Below the pieces are notes generated by a model. The model ran no database searches. It saw nothing but the letters and a program-made list of their open reading frames with translations, and had not been told where the DNA came from. Position numbers and translations under genes: made by a program. A DNA stretch of 20,485 bases from positions 1-20,485 of the forward strand of contig MHCO01000023.1 of assembly GCA_001816645.1 (NCBI GenBank), read 5' to 3'. This document shows, in pieces, positions 1 to 7,598 of this stretch; the first letter of the stretch is position 1; the number at the start of each line of letters is the position of its first letter. Origin of the DNA: Candidatus Woykebacteria bacterium GWB1_45_5. Lineage in GTDB: Bacteria > Patescibacteriota > Microgenomatia > Woykebacterales > RBG-16-39-9b.

Positions 1-1
1 G

Positions 2-169
2 GATACGGATGTAAAACTAAGCTTTCTGCCCCGACCTTCTCATGATCACCAAGCACGGCGGCCAAAGCTAACAAAGATAAAAGCCCTTGGTTGGTCACCC
101 AAGATCAGCCTTGAAGAAGGACTTGCCCACACTCTTAAATTGCCCCACTCTGCTACAATCAAAGTTTAA
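2..169 (+). CDS. NAD-dependent sugar epimerase/dehydratase, C-terminal fragment
   Basis: The window opens inside a reading frame that ends with TAA at 167-169. Its last residues contain RRPKLTKIKALGWSPKISL followed by EEGL. This is the classic C-terminal signature of extended short-chain dehydrogenases acting on nucleotide sugars (UDP-glucose 4-epimerase, dTDP-glucose dehydratase, UDP-glucuronate decarboxylase), where R-R-P-D-x-x-K-A-x-x-x-L-G-W-x-P comes just before a helix ending EEGL. The NAD-binding and catalytic parts lie outside the window, so the exact substrate cannot be given. The next gene starts 2 nt after the stop, so the two probably share a glycan-related job. Family call is good; specific activity is unknown. 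Confidence 0.8.
   Translation, partial: DTDVKLSFLPRPSHDHQARRPKLTKIKALGWSPKISLEEGLAHTLKLPHSATIKV
151..159 (+). promoter_or_regulatory. extended -10 promoter inside the end of the epimerase gene
   Basis: TGcTACAAT matches an extended -10 (TGn plus five of six bases of TATAAT). It lies 12 nt before the ATG at 172, so the expected transcript start is only about 5-6 nt ahead of the ATG, leaving no room for a Shine-Dalgarno; none is visible. No good -35 was found. It would let the glycosyltransferase be transcribed independently of the upstream gene. Confidence 0.5.
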
Positions 170-171
170 CT

Positions 172-1449
172 ATGAAACCAATTTCTTCTCCATTTGGACT
201 ACCAATCGGAATAAGTATCACGTTTTGGGCGCTAGTTGGTCTGATACGATTGATAATTGAAAAATTTATTAAAAAATCTATCTACCCAACTCCTGGTCCG
301 GCGGAAATGAAGTCGGAAGACATAGCGGTAATTTTACCGGCTCACAACGAAGAACTTGTCATCCGACGGTCAATTCAAGCTTTAAAACAGATGTTGGATC
401 AAAAACAGATCTATGTCGTTTCCGACGGCTCGGGTGACAAAACTTATCGCCGAGCCAGGATGGAGGGCTGTCATGTTTCTTACCTAGACCCAGGAAGAGG
501 TAAGGCGAGGGCAATGGTTTATTTACTTCGTCGGTTTCGTCTCTTTGAAAGATACAAACTGATGTTCATATTAGACGCTGACACTAGACCTGATAAGGAA
601 TTCGTAAAAAAGGCCTTGCCATTCTTCAACGACCCCGCTATTGGTGTGGTTTTTGCGAGCTCCCGAATTGTCTGGCGCCAGCACTGGATTCCAAATTTAA
701 AATATTATTTTATTTCCTACCGAGAAAGACTCAATCGGCTGCTTCAGTATCTGCTGATCTACGGTCAGACTTGGAAATATACTAGCGTGAATTATGTGAT
801 CCCGGGCTTTTGTACCATATACCGCTCGGATGTTTTGAAACAACTAAAGATTGATACCCCAGGGATTTTAATTGAGGATTTCAACCTCGCTTTTCAGTTT
901 CACAAAAAGAGACTGGCAAAGCTAGGCTATCATCCTTCTCTGATTGCCTGGGATCAGTACCCGGATAACTTCAGAGATTATGTGAATCAAGTGAGACGTT
1001 GGAATATTGGTTTTTTCCAAACAGTTAAAGCAAACGGTGTCTGGCCATCATTTTTCTGGCTGACGCTTGGGGTGTTTTCTTTTGAAGTGATAGCTAATTC
1101 TATTTTTGTCCTCTTTTTACCATTTCTGCTACTTTATCTTGTATCGCCTTGGTATTCGGGGGCAAACTCTATCTTAGACGGATTTAATAATCTTTACCAA
1201 CAATTTGGGCTGTACAAGCACCTAAGCTTGGGAGACATCTTTATCGGTACTTTTCTGATCGATTATGCTACCACAGTAGTGATTGGCCTAATAAATAAAA
1301 AACCACAGTTTATATTTTATGGATTGTTTTTCTTTGTCATGCATTTTGCGGTTTCCGTGGTGTTACTTAGCTCGATAATTCCTGGCTTTTTCAGCTCTTC
1401 AGCTGGTCGTTGGGTACCGCCGACAAGAAGTAAAGAGCAGCTTGGTTAA
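172..1449 (+). CDS. membrane glycosyltransferase family 2
   Basis: A 425-residue processive-type GT2 related to poly-N-acetylglucosamine, hyaluronan and cellulose synthases. It would transfer a sugar from a nucleotide-sugar donor to a growing glycan at the inner face of the membrane. Order of features: a membrane segment at about 12-30; the GT-A domain starting ILPAHNEE (55-62), VSDGSGD (83-89), the DAD metal/donor site in DADTRP (135-140), the acceptor/base ED pair at 235-236, and the Q-x-x-R-W signature as QVRRW (273-277). Hydrophobic segments follow at about 296-325 and in the last 70 residues. All key GT2 residues are present. It starts 2 nt after the epimerase stop with its own extended -10 and no Shine-Dalgarno. 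The sugar and the polymer are unknown. Confidence 0.88.
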   Translation: MKPISSPFGLPIGISITFWALVGLIRLIIEKFIKKSIYPTPGPAEMKSEDIAVILPAHNEELVIRRSIQALKQMLDQKQIYVVSDGSGDKTYRRARMEGCHVSYLDPGRGKARAMVYLLRRFRLFERYKLMFILDADTRPDKEFVKKALPFFNDPAIGVVFASSRIVWRQHWIPNLKYYFISYRERLNRLLQYLLIYGQTWKYTSVNYVIPGFCTIYRSDVLKQLKIDTPGILIEDFNLAFQFHKKRLAKLGYHPSLIAWDQYPDNFRDYVNQVRRWNIGFFQTVKANGVWPSFFWLTLGVFSFEVIANSIFVLFLPFLLLYLVSPWYSGANSILDGFNNLYQQFGLYKHLSLGDIFIGTFLIDYATTVVIGLINKKPQFIFYGLFFFVMHFAVSVVLLSSIIPGFFSSSAGRWVPPTRSKEQLG

Positions 1450-1452
1450 CGC

Positions 1453-1490
1453 AAAAAAAGAATCGCCCCGCTGGGAAGTTGCGGAGCGAT
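1453..1490 (-). terminator. intrinsic terminator of the 1537-2007 gene
   Basis: Read on the minus strand, ATCGCTCCGC and GCGGGGCGAT pair over 10 bp (one U-G) around a 9-nt loop, followed by TCTTTTTTT. On the plus strand the wobble becomes a C-A mismatch and there is no T-run, so it works for the minus-strand gene. The stem sequence recurs in the elements at 2091-2165 and 3030-3103. Confidence 0.8.
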
Positions 1491-1536
1491 ATCGCAGCAG
1501 GAGTTGATCTTATACCAAACTGATGATCGGCTCGGT

Positions 1537-2007
1537 TTAGAAGAGTTTTTTGGGTTTCTCCACCGAGAAGTCTAACTTTCTCGCCTGGCCACCAATTCGT
1601 GAAGCCACCTCCCAGATCCCAGGTTGTTTTACCTCGACCCTTGAGTAAGGCAGCAGCCCGTGATCTGACCTAACGACGGCCAGTATCCTTGGGAATAGGC
1701 GGCTTAGTAAACCAAGCCTCCTTGAACGTACGTGGAAAATGAATTCGGTCAGCCAACCCTCTGGGTGGGCCATAAAGCCGCTCGTTTTTTCTACTCCGTA
1801 CGCCTGCAGCTCTGGACGTTCTGCCCTGATCTCTTGCAAGAGAGTTACACCCAGCTGCCATACTCTCTCTCGCTGGAGATTCTTGTAACCCTCGTCTCCC
1901 AGCTGGAGGTGGGCCGGATCCATGTATTCATCTCCAGCTACTCGTCCGTCTGGACCTATCAACAAGTCACCCCAATTTCCTTTAACAATAGAGTAACGAG
2001 CTGTCAT
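1537..2007 (-). CDS. hypothetical protein (156 aa)
   Basis: No family recognised. The protein is soluble, without signal peptide or membrane segment. It begins MTARYSIVKGNWGDLLIGPD, has a helical, Glu/Arg-rich middle (about 38-70) and a strand-rich second half. The start is clear: AAGGAGA lies 7 nt before ATG, below a perfect-spacing promoter. The stop is followed by its own terminator. The gene is visibly richer in G+C than the neighbouring glycosyltransferase and follows the same unit plan (promoter, strong ribosome site, one gene, hairpin) as the two genes on its right. Real gene: likely. Function: unknown. Confidence 0.75.
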   Translation of the reverse strand: MTARYSIVKGNWGDLLIGPDGRVAGDEYMDPAHLQLGDEGYKNLQRERVWQLGVTLLQEIRAERPELQAYGVEKTSGFMAHPEGWLTEFIFHVRSRRLGLLSRLFPRILAVVRSDHGLLPYSRVEVKQPGIWEVASRIGGQARKLDFSVEKPKKLF

Positions 2008-2051
2008 GCTGGTTCTCCTTTCTTTATTGCGGTTTGACCGGCAAGCTGCTA

Positions 2052-2080
2052 ATTATAGGATATTTGCCAACAATAGTCAA
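2052..2080 (-). promoter_or_regulatory. sigma70-type promoter for the 1537-2007 gene
   Basis: On the minus strand TTGACT (2080-2075), a 17-nt spacer, then TATAAT (2057-2052). The expected leader is about 40 nt, ending in a strong AAGGAGA ribosome site. The -35 starts just beyond the terminator element of the upstream unit. Confidence 0.85.
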
Positions 2081-2090
2081 GGTTGATGTA

Positions 2091-2165
2091 AAAGAAAATA
2101 ACGTCCTTCGGACGATGTTTTCTAACGAAAATCGCCCCGCGGGGTAGTCGCGAGGCGATTGGTTG
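2091..2165 (-). terminator. double-hairpin terminator element, copy A
   Basis: Two hairpins lie downstream of the PIG-L gene. In minus-strand order, ATCGCCTCGCG pairs with CGCGGGGCGAT (2159-2131, one U-G) followed by TTTTCG; then GAAAAC(a)TCGTCC-type arms form a second hairpin with GGACG/CGTCC at its tip (2122-2094), followed by TTTTCTTTT. The 75-nt block matches 3030-3103 at roughly nine of ten positions. Several changes fall in loops, or alter the second hairpin so that it still folds. Confidence 0.75.
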
Positions 2166-2185
2166 ATTGTGTTTGGGAAGGTAAA

Positions 2186-2962
2186 CTACAAGGTGAAGAC
2201 TTTCTCCCCTAAGATTTCTGCCAGTATGTTTCTCCGAGGGTACTCCTCGAGTAGTTGCTGGCAGAGACCCTCCCCATATTCGATGCGAACTTGTTGCCCC
2301 CGGATGATCGCCCAGCGCCGAGTTTTTTCGACCGCTCCTTTACCCTTCTTTTCGAGGAAGCTCATCTGGCTTTCGTGAGCAGAGAAAGCTTCCAGCTTCT
2401 GTTCAATCACACTGCTTATATTAACGATCGTGTTCACCCGTACGATCTGTCCATCAGGTCCGATCAGCCCCTGTGGATCAGTGTGGTATACGAACGGTTG
2501 TGCTTCAAGAGCTGGGGCTTTGATCGGCGCTGGGAAGTTTGAGTGACGTGACTCCGGAACCGCCCAAAGCACCAACTGTCCCGCGTGGGCATGATCGGTC
2601 ATGTAATCAGCAGTTGGGTGAGTGAGGATGATGAGCGGATCTATTTCACGGATTACTGCCACGATCTTTTGGGCAGTTCCTAGATTATAGCTCACACAAC
2701 CGTCCCTTATTCCCAAACACCGATACTTTGCCCCGATCTTCTTTGCCGCTTCCTCTGCCTCTTTGGCCCTGATGGCGACTATTTCCTCTGCAGGGAGTTG
2801 TTGCGAGCCGCACTCCCCAGACGTAAGAGCTAGTATGGTAACCTTGAACCCCTCTTTGGCAAGAAGGGCTAGGGTGCCACCGCAGAACTGCTCCGCGTCG
2901 TCGGGGTGGCCGAAGACTGCCAGGACTCTTTTGTTTCCAACAGGTTGGGTTTGTTTTGCCAT
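2186..2962 (-). CDS. PIG-L/LmbE-family deacetylase
   Basis: A 258-residue zinc-dependent N-acetyl-sugar deacetylase fold protein of the PIG-L/LmbE family, which hydrolyses N-acetyl groups from GlcNAc-type glycoconjugates or related amides. The zinc and catalytic motif HPDD is at 19-22, preceded by a Rossmann-like strand (VLAVFG). The second zinc-region motif is THPTADYMTDHAHAG, with His115 and the DH pair at 123-124. A family-typical AHESQMSFL comes later. No signal peptide, so it is cytoplasmic. The start is supported by GGAGA 8 nt before ATG. It is a single-gene unit with its own promoter and terminator; a second, divergent PIG-L gene lies at 5843-6553. The substrate cannot be told from the sequence. 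Confidence 0.88.
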   Translation of the reverse strand: MAKQTQPVGNKRVLAVFGHPDDAEQFCGGTLALLAKEGFKVTILALTSGECGSQQLPAEEIVAIRAKEAEEAAKKIGAKYRCLGIRDGCVSYNLGTAQKIVAVIREIDPLIILTHPTADYMTDHAHAGQLVLWAVPESRHSNFPAPIKAPALEAQPFVYHTDPQGLIGPDGQIVRVNTIVNISSVIEQKLEAFSAHESQMSFLEKKGKGAVEKTRRWAIIRGQQVRIEYGEGLCQQLLEEYPRRNILAEILGEKVFTL

Positions 2963-2997
2963 GGCAAAAATCTCCTTCCTTGCTTAGAGTAGAGAGT

Positions 2998-3026
2998 AGT
3001 TTACTTACTATAAGATTTTTTGTCAA
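2998..3026 (-). promoter_or_regulatory. sigma70-type promoter for the 2186-2962 gene
   Basis: TTGACA (3026-3021) perfectly matches the -35 consensus. A 17-nt spacer leads to TAAACT (3003-2998), a four-of-six -10. The -35 directly abuts the terminator element of the Nudix unit. Confidence 0.7.
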
Positions 3027-3029
3027 GAA

Positions 3030-3103
3030 AAAGAAAATGACGTCCTTCGAACGACGTTTTCTTACGAAAATCGCCCCGCGGGTAGATGCGGAGCGATTGG
3101 TTG
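3030..3103 (-). terminator. double-hairpin terminator element, copy B
   Basis: Downstream of the Nudix gene. On the minus strand ATCGCTCCGC pairs with GCGGGGCGAT (3097-3070, one U-G), followed by TTTTCG. A second hairpin follows, with ACGTC/GACGT arms and a TTCGAA tip, inside GAAAA/TTTTC arms (3061-3033), and then TTTTTC. Near-copy of 2091-2165. Confidence 0.75.
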
Positions 3104-3116
3104 GGCCAGCTTTGTG

Positions 3117-3695
3117 TTATGTGAGCAGATCTGGACGGTGTTCCCTCAACCAGTCTTGGGCTCGACGCATGGCGTAGGGACCAAGAGGGTCATTGAACTC
3201 GTTGCGGTTATCCATAGCGATGAGTTCAGACAGGGGTACTGTTGTTACCTCTGTGTTTTCCTCACCGGAAGGGTCTTGGACTTTCCTCCCCGCCAGTAAG
3301 AGAAACGCATGTTGACTGGTGAAGGCAAGACCATCGATTGGATGCACCCCATCTTCTCGGTAAAGCGGCACCCAGTCTTGTTCGTTGAGAGCAACGACGC
3401 CAGCTTCCTCGAGCAGCTCCTTCCGAGCTGTGTCTAGCGGTGTGTCACCTGAATCGACACCACCACCAGGAAGCTCAATAGTAGTAATTGAGCCCTCGGG
3501 TGTCTCGCGAGTTTGGCGTACCACGTAGACCTCGTGGGTTTTCACATCGAGAGCAATTGCCGTCGCCCCGTTACGAAGGAACACTCGGGATTGAATACCG
3601 GCCTCACCGTTGGCTCGGACAAAAGGCCAGTAGACCACCTTCAAATGCGGACTGTTATCGAAAGCGGTCCTGGCGTTATCTGGCAGCCCTCCCAT
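3117..3695 (-). CDS. Nudix hydrolase (ADP-ribose pyrophosphatase-like)
   Basis: 192 residues. It carries a Nudix box at about 78-100: G-x5-D-x7-KELLEEAGV, where the usual first Glu is Asp and the Arg is Lys but the metal-binding EE pair is intact. ELPGGG before the box, and the preceding VYVVRQTRE strand, resemble ADP-ribose/nucleotide-sugar pyrophosphatases, which cleave X-diphosphate-linked nucleosides using Mg2+. An adaptation to house-cleaning of other nucleotides cannot be excluded. The start is decided by GGGAGG 7 nt before ATG. A single-gene unit with its own promoter and double terminator. Confidence 0.85.
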   Translation of the reverse strand: MGGLPDNARTAFDNSPHLKVVYWPFVRANGEAGIQSRVFLRNGATAIALDVKTHEVYVVRQTRETPEGSITTIELPGGGVDSGDTPLDTARKELLEEAGVVALNEQDWVPLYREDGVHPIDGLAFTSQHAFLLLAGRKVQDPSGEENTEVTTVPLSELIAMDNRNEFNDPLGPYAMRRAQDWLREHRPDLLT

Positions 3696-3737
3696 GGCAG
3701 ATCCTCCCTTTCCTCCAGACTGATTTTGTGGTCAGGG

Positions 3738-3766
3738 ATTATATCTTAAATCCCATAGAAATGCAA
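3738..3766 (-). promoter_or_regulatory. sigma70-type promoter for the Nudix gene
   Basis: TTGCAT (3766-3761), a 17-nt spacer, and a perfect TATAAT (3743-3738). It sits in the gap just after the stop of the GH18 gene, so the Nudix gene need not depend on the upstream operon. Confidence 0.85.
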
Positions 3767-3769
3767 GAA

Positions 3770-5038
3770 TTAGCGGAATTGTTTAGCGGTGGTCCAGACT
3801 TGGGGATCTTCACCGCCGAGGCGCCAGAAGGTGGCGGAAATGCCAAAACTTTTGGCAAATTCCAACTTTGGCTGAACAGTTTGGTAGTTTTCAAACCATA
3901 CTTCATGGGTTTGTCCGCCGCTTTCGTAAGTAAAATGAGCACTGCCTTCGGCGGTATCCACGACCAGCGTGGGTTTATATTGATTTATCAGACCGGCAAC
4001 TTCGGAATAGGTGAGACCTTTGGCTGTACCGTACGACGAGCCATTTTTTGGCCAATCCAGACCGTAAAGCGGTACGCCCATAAAGATTTTTTCCCGTGGC
4101 ACGCTGATTGAGAGTGCATAATTTATTACATTTCTTACCCAACTAAGGGAGGCAATTGGTCCAGGTAGAGATTCATCCCAATGCTCGCCATAAGTCATAA
4201 AATAAAGTTGATCAGCAGCAAGGGAAATTGGCACAAGGTCTTGCGCCGCGGAACCATTATCTTCTTGGGGTTTACCTTCGCCAGATTTTGGGTGGATAGC
4301 GACACCCAAAAGTTTCCCTTTTTCATGTAAAGCGGGAGCTAATTCTTTGATAAAGGCGGTAAAATTGTCCTTCTGATAAGTTTCGAGCTTCTCATAATCA
4401 ATACTGATACCGTCAAAATTCATCCGTTCCGCTAAAGAGATAATGTCAGCGATATGGTTACCTCGAGCCGATTTCGTACTAATTACCTTATTCACCCGTT
4501 CGCTATCCCAACCACCACCTTCGTCAGGTAGATTGGCAATTAGACCAAATACTTTTACGCCGTTTGCGTGAGCAAAATTGATTATTTGGGGATCTTCTGT
4601 AGCATAGGTGTATTTGCGGACACCGCCGTCGCGACTAAGTGTATACCAAAAAACAGTCACAAAATTGAAAAGATGGACATTTTGATTGAAAGAAGCAAAA
4701 GCAGCCGTCTGGTCCCAATACGGAATCGAGGCCCGATAGTAGAGGATTTTTGAATAGGTCTCTTCTATCTTTGCATTAGTTTGTATGGGGCTATTATTGT
4801 TATTAACCTTCTGGCTATTTTCTTTTTTGTCGGTTTCATTTGTATCGTGGATTGGATTATTGGGTGATAAAGTACTTGCACTGATAGTACCTTCTTTTAG
4901 TGCTGGGGATGAACGAGCCGGTTTCCCATCATTTAGTGAATAAAATATTAAGTAAGCAGATAGGAAAATAATAATTAATAACATGATAAATAATGTAAAC
5001 TGTAGCCACTTAGGTAACTTAATAAATATTTTAGTCAT
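3770..5038 (-). CDS. membrane-anchored GH18 (YaaH-like) glycoside hydrolase
   Basis: 422 residues. A short cytoplasmic N-terminus and one membrane segment at about 12-33 are followed by a Ser/Asn/Thr-rich linker (about 35-95), then a GH18 TIM barrel to the end. The catalytic motif is DGISIDYE (209-216), with Glu216 as the expected acid. The middle Asp of the chitinase motif DxxDxDxE is replaced, as in the YaaH/SpoVK-related branch that acts on peptidoglycan or N-acetylglucosamine polymers. The active domain is therefore expected outside the membrane. Its ATG lies inside the last codons of the WbqC-like gene (8-nt overlap), making it the last gene of a three-gene operon with a deacetylase. No LysM is seen. 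The substrate, cell wall or own exopolymer, is open. Confidence 0.85.
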   Translation of the reverse strand: MTKIFIKLPKWLQFTLFIMLLIIIFLSAYLIFYSLNDGKPARSSPALKEGTISASTLSPNNPIHDTNETDKKENSQKVNNNNSPIQTNAKIEETYSKILYYRASIPYWDQTAAFASFNQNVHLFNFVTVFWYTLSRDGGVRKYTYATEDPQIINFAHANGVKVFGLIANLPDEGGGWDSERVNKVISTKSARGNHIADIISLAERMNFDGISIDYEKLETYQKDNFTAFIKELAPALHEKGKLLGVAIHPKSGEGKPQEDNGSAAQDLVPISLAADQLYFMTYGEHWDESLPGPIASLSWVRNVINYALSISVPREKIFMGVPLYGLDWPKNGSSYGTAKGLTYSEVAGLINQYKPTLVVDTAEGSAHFTYESGGQTHEVWFENYQTVQPKLEFAKSFGISATFWRLGGEDPQVWTTAKQFR

Positions 5039-5846
5039 TTCCTAGAATTACATTTTGTGCCCTCTTAATATCGGCGTTCATTAAAAGATCAATTATCGAG
5101 AGGTTTGGTATAAAGCCAACTTGTTTGGTAAAAAGTTGAGGGTATTCATTGCATTTCCAATCCTGGACAGTTATTTTTATTCCATTTTCCGCAAAGATTT
5201 TGTCGTCCATGTAAGCGGCGGCGCCTGTTCCACCGCAATAATCTTCATTGGCCCCAATTTCTTTACAAAGAGCGATGATTTTTTCATTGGCCGTTAAATC
5301 CCCATTGTCAGTGAGTGCTCTACTTTCTGATGCGGATTGTATATCTTTCAGTCGGAAAATTTTTTGTTTTGCAAGCTTACGTTTAATAAATTCAAACGTG
5401 AGTTGCTCTGGTTCTACCTGTGGTTCACCGAGAAGATGAAGTATCCCCCAGAAAATTGTCGCAGTATTGAGCTGCACTAGATTATCGTACTGATAGGTCA
5501 ATAGATTTCCTATCTCCGGGCAGAGGGTTTGAAAATTGGCTGCTTTACTGTAAGAGAGTTGTATGGTTTTTAAGTGACTCTCCACCCAATCCTGATCGTA
5601 GGAAAGTTGGGTTTGTTGTAGATTAGTAAAACCTTCATGCTTCGTCAAAACCGTCAAAAGGTAGGTCCCGAAGGACTGCTTTATCGGTGTGTGAACTTGA
5701 AATGATTTGTCGGTCCTTCCGTCAGGATATTTGTGTTTGCGAACAAATTGAACGTCGTCTCTAACAACGAAAATATCGGCATTTAATATCCTAGCAAAAT
5801 AATGAAGACGAGGAAAATATTGTGGTTGTATTCCGGTATACCTCAT
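5031..5846 (-). CDS. WbqC-like family protein
   Basis: 271 residues with the WbqC family N-terminus: GIQPQYFPRLHYFARI, then a Asp/Arg strand (FVVRDDVQFVRKHK) and an LLT strand near residue 65, in the order typical of this family. WbqC-like proteins occur in O-antigen and surface glycan clusters and are proposed to act in amino-sugar modification; the reaction is not established. Its start overlaps the upstream PIG-L stop as ATGA and its 3' end overlaps the GH18 start, so it is translated with both. Conserved CNEYPQLF near the C-terminus resembles the family's end region. Cytoplasmic. Confidence 0.85.
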   Translation of the reverse strand: MRYTGIQPQYFPRLHYFARILNADIFVVRDDVQFVRKHKYPDGRTDKSFQVHTPIKQSFGTYLLTVLTKHEGFTNLQQTQLSYDQDWVESHLKTIQLSYSKAANFQTLCPEIGNLLTYQYDNLVQLNTATIFWGILHLLGEPQVEPEQLTFEFIKRKLAKQKIFRLKDIQSASESRALTDNGDLTANEKIIALCKEIGANEDYCGGTGAAAYMDDKIFAENGIKITVQDWKCNEYPQLFTKQVGFIPNLSIIDLLMNADIKRAQNVILGND

Positions 5847-6553
5847 ACCTTGATTTTATGGCAGTAAAAACCCTCAGCAAATTCTGTACCGATTATTGAC
5901 CCGCGAACCGCCGCCAAGGATTCTAAAACTTCTCTGCTTCTAGGGTAACCCGTACCCCTCATCTGACTTTTATACAGACTAACAGCTTTAATTTTATCCC
6001 CAAGTTCTCTGGCGGTTAATTTAACGAAAAAGTTGGGATTGCTGTTAGTTTCCAAAGACCAAAAACCCATCGGTGCCTCATAGGAAAGAATTAAATCCGG
6101 GACAAACTTATCGGCTTCCGAAGCTGGACGACAAGCAGAAAATGTCGCCCGCGCAGCAGCGGAATGGTCTTGGTTGTAATCTCCCAGGCAGGGGAAAGCG
6201 ACGATATCTGGCTTAAGCAATTCCAGGGAGATTTTTTCGCCCCGTTCTATCTCGTGAATAATTTGTTTTTGCCCAAGCCTATCCAGTTGAAGATGGTACA
6301 AATCTCCGGGAAAGGCAATTCGCCAACCGTCGAGCTTCAGAAATGAAGATACTTTTTTTATTTCTTCAACCCGCTCAAATTCAGTTGAGACACCTCTTTT
6401 ACTAAAATCAGAAGTAGTTCCGACGGTCAAATACAGAACATACACCTTTCCACCTAGAGATTTGATTTTACTAATTAGCCCTCCGCAACCGATTATTTCG
6501 TCATCGGGATGTGGGGCAATTATCAGTAAGGTTTTCTTTGTCAGATTTAACAT
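5843..6553 (-). CDS. PIG-L/LmbE-family deacetylase, first gene of glycan operon
   Basis: 236 residues. HPDDE zinc/catalytic motif at 15-19 in IIAPHPDDEIIGCGG, with the DYNQDH motif at 125-130 supplying further zinc or catalytic residues. This belongs to the PIG-L family; together with a WbqC-like partner it suggests deacetylation of an N-acetylated sugar during surface glycan synthesis (inference). It overlaps the next gene by ATGA. No Shine-Dalgarno precedes ATG 6553; the promoter predicts a leader of only about 12 nt. It differs clearly from the PIG-L protein at 2186-2962 and is not a recent duplicate. Confidence 0.88.
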   Translation of the reverse strand: MLNLTKKTLLIIAPHPDDEIIGCGGLISKIKSLGGKVYVLYLTVGTTSDFSKRGVSTEFERVEEIKKVSSFLKLDGWRIAFPGDLYHLQLDRLGQKQIIHEIERGEKISLELLKPDIVAFPCLGDYNQDHSAAARATFSACRPASEADKFVPDLILSYEAPMGFWSLETNSNPNFFVKLTARELGDKIKAVSLYKSQMRGTGYPRSREVLESLAAVRGSIIGTEFAEGFYCHKIKV

Positions 6554-6571
6554 AATTAATTATTAGAGGCT

Positions 6572-6600
6572 AATATAGCTATATGAAGCGGAGATGTCAA
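6572..6600 (-). promoter_or_regulatory. promoter of the PIG-L/WbqC/GH18 operon
   Basis: TTGACA (6600-6595), a 17-nt spacer, TATATT (6577-6572); the ATG follows 18 nt after the -10. Back-to-back with the plus-strand promoter at 6625-6653. Confidence 0.8.
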
Positions 6601-6624
6601 GTTAATTAAGACCCCTTCAAATAT

Positions 6625-6653
6625 TTGCATCGGATCTAAGTTTGTTGGATAAT
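6625..6653 (+). promoter_or_regulatory. promoter giving a leaderless start for the 6662 gene
   Basis: TTGCAT (6625-6630), exactly 17 nt, then GATAAT (6648-6653). Only 8 nt separate the -10 from ATG 6662, so transcription is expected to begin at or within 1-2 nt of the start codon. Confidence 0.75.
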
Positions 6654-6661
6654 CATTATTA

Positions 6662-7555
6662 ATGAGAGGGTTTTTCACCGGTATCTGCTTTTTCCTTTTC
6701 TTTATTGTCGCGCCTTTGGCTATTGTTTCTTATCTAATTAATTCTTTCGCGACGCCAGATTACGTCAAAGAGAAGTTGCGCGAAAGCGATAGTTATGAGG
6801 CTGTTGCAAAATCAATGCCGCAAATGGTTGGCTTACCCGAAAGTGATATAGCTGAAATCTCACCTGAAGCCAAAAAAGACATGGAGGCTTTTTTGGCAAA
6901 GGAGGTCACCGCCGACTATTTGCAAAAGAAAACCGAAGGGGCGGTTGATTCTGTTTCAGATTGGCTTAGTGGTAAAACAGAGACGGCTCCAAGTATTAGT
7001 TTGATTGAGCTAAAAGAAAAAATGGAATCTTACGCCAAGGAAAAAGGTTACCTGGTGCCGGAAGAAGTCAGTAAGCCTTTGTCTACTCCGGTTAAGATAA
7101 TTGAGCCAAATGAGGGCAATTTAAGGTTAAGAGACTGGTTCCAGTTATTTCAAAAAACACCCCTGATTTTGGGAGCGTTTTGCGGCGTTTTGTTGGCGAT
7201 AATTTTCTTATTGGCCCAAGGGTGGAAATCGAAACTTCGCAAACTTTCCTTGGCCTTTTTTGTGCCTGGTTTTCTTGGTTTACTATCTGTTCTCCCGGTT
7301 ATGTTCCTATTTGCTTTCATAACTGGAGCGGCCACGGATCAATTCAAAGGACCGGAGTGGGAAGGCTTGGCTGAATCGATCAAAAGCTTACTTTCCTCGA
7401 TATCAACCGATGTTTTTAAAAGAATGCTAGTAATCTATGCTAGTGCCATTATCGCGGCTATTATTCTTTTTATCGCCGCTATCTTTGTCGGCAATAAAGC
7501 GAAGGAGCCTTTTAAGATCCCCACTCAATCTAAACCTACCGAACCTAACTCATAA
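6662..7555 (+). CDS. hypothetical four-pass membrane protein
   Basis: 297 residues of unknown family. A membrane segment at about 5-27 is followed by a hydrophilic, Lys/Glu-rich domain of about 135 residues (28-160) that is predicted to lie outside. Three more membrane segments follow at about 167-187, 196-222 and 255-280, and a short polar tail. The topology (one segment, large loop, three segments) is the only visible clue; nothing catalytic is seen. The start is set by the promoter geometry: the ATG is where the transcript should begin. Transcribed away from the glycan operon. Confidence 0.75.
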   Translation: MRGFFTGICFFLFFIVAPLAIVSYLINSFATPDYVKEKLRESDSYEAVAKSMPQMVGLPESDIAEISPEAKKDMEAFLAKEVTADYLQKKTEGAVDSVSDWLSGKTETAPSISLIELKEKMESYAKEKGYLVPEEVSKPLSTPVKIIEPNEGNLRLRDWFQLFQKTPLILGAFCGVLLAIIFLLAQGWKSKLRKLSLAFFVPGFLGLLSVLPVMFLFAFITGAATDQFKGPEWEGLAESIKSLLSSISTDVFKRMLVIYASAIIAAIILFIAAIFVGNKAKEPFKIPTQSKPTEPNS

Positions 7556-7598
7556 TTAACATTTGGGAAATATTGGGTAGGACGTGAGTTACGAGGAC

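Noticed and set aside
2091..3103. Integron-like gene cassettes with attC hairpins
   Set aside because: The hairpins lack the conserved GTTRRRY/RYYYAAC ends, each gene has its own promoter, and no integrase is present. Terminators explain them better.
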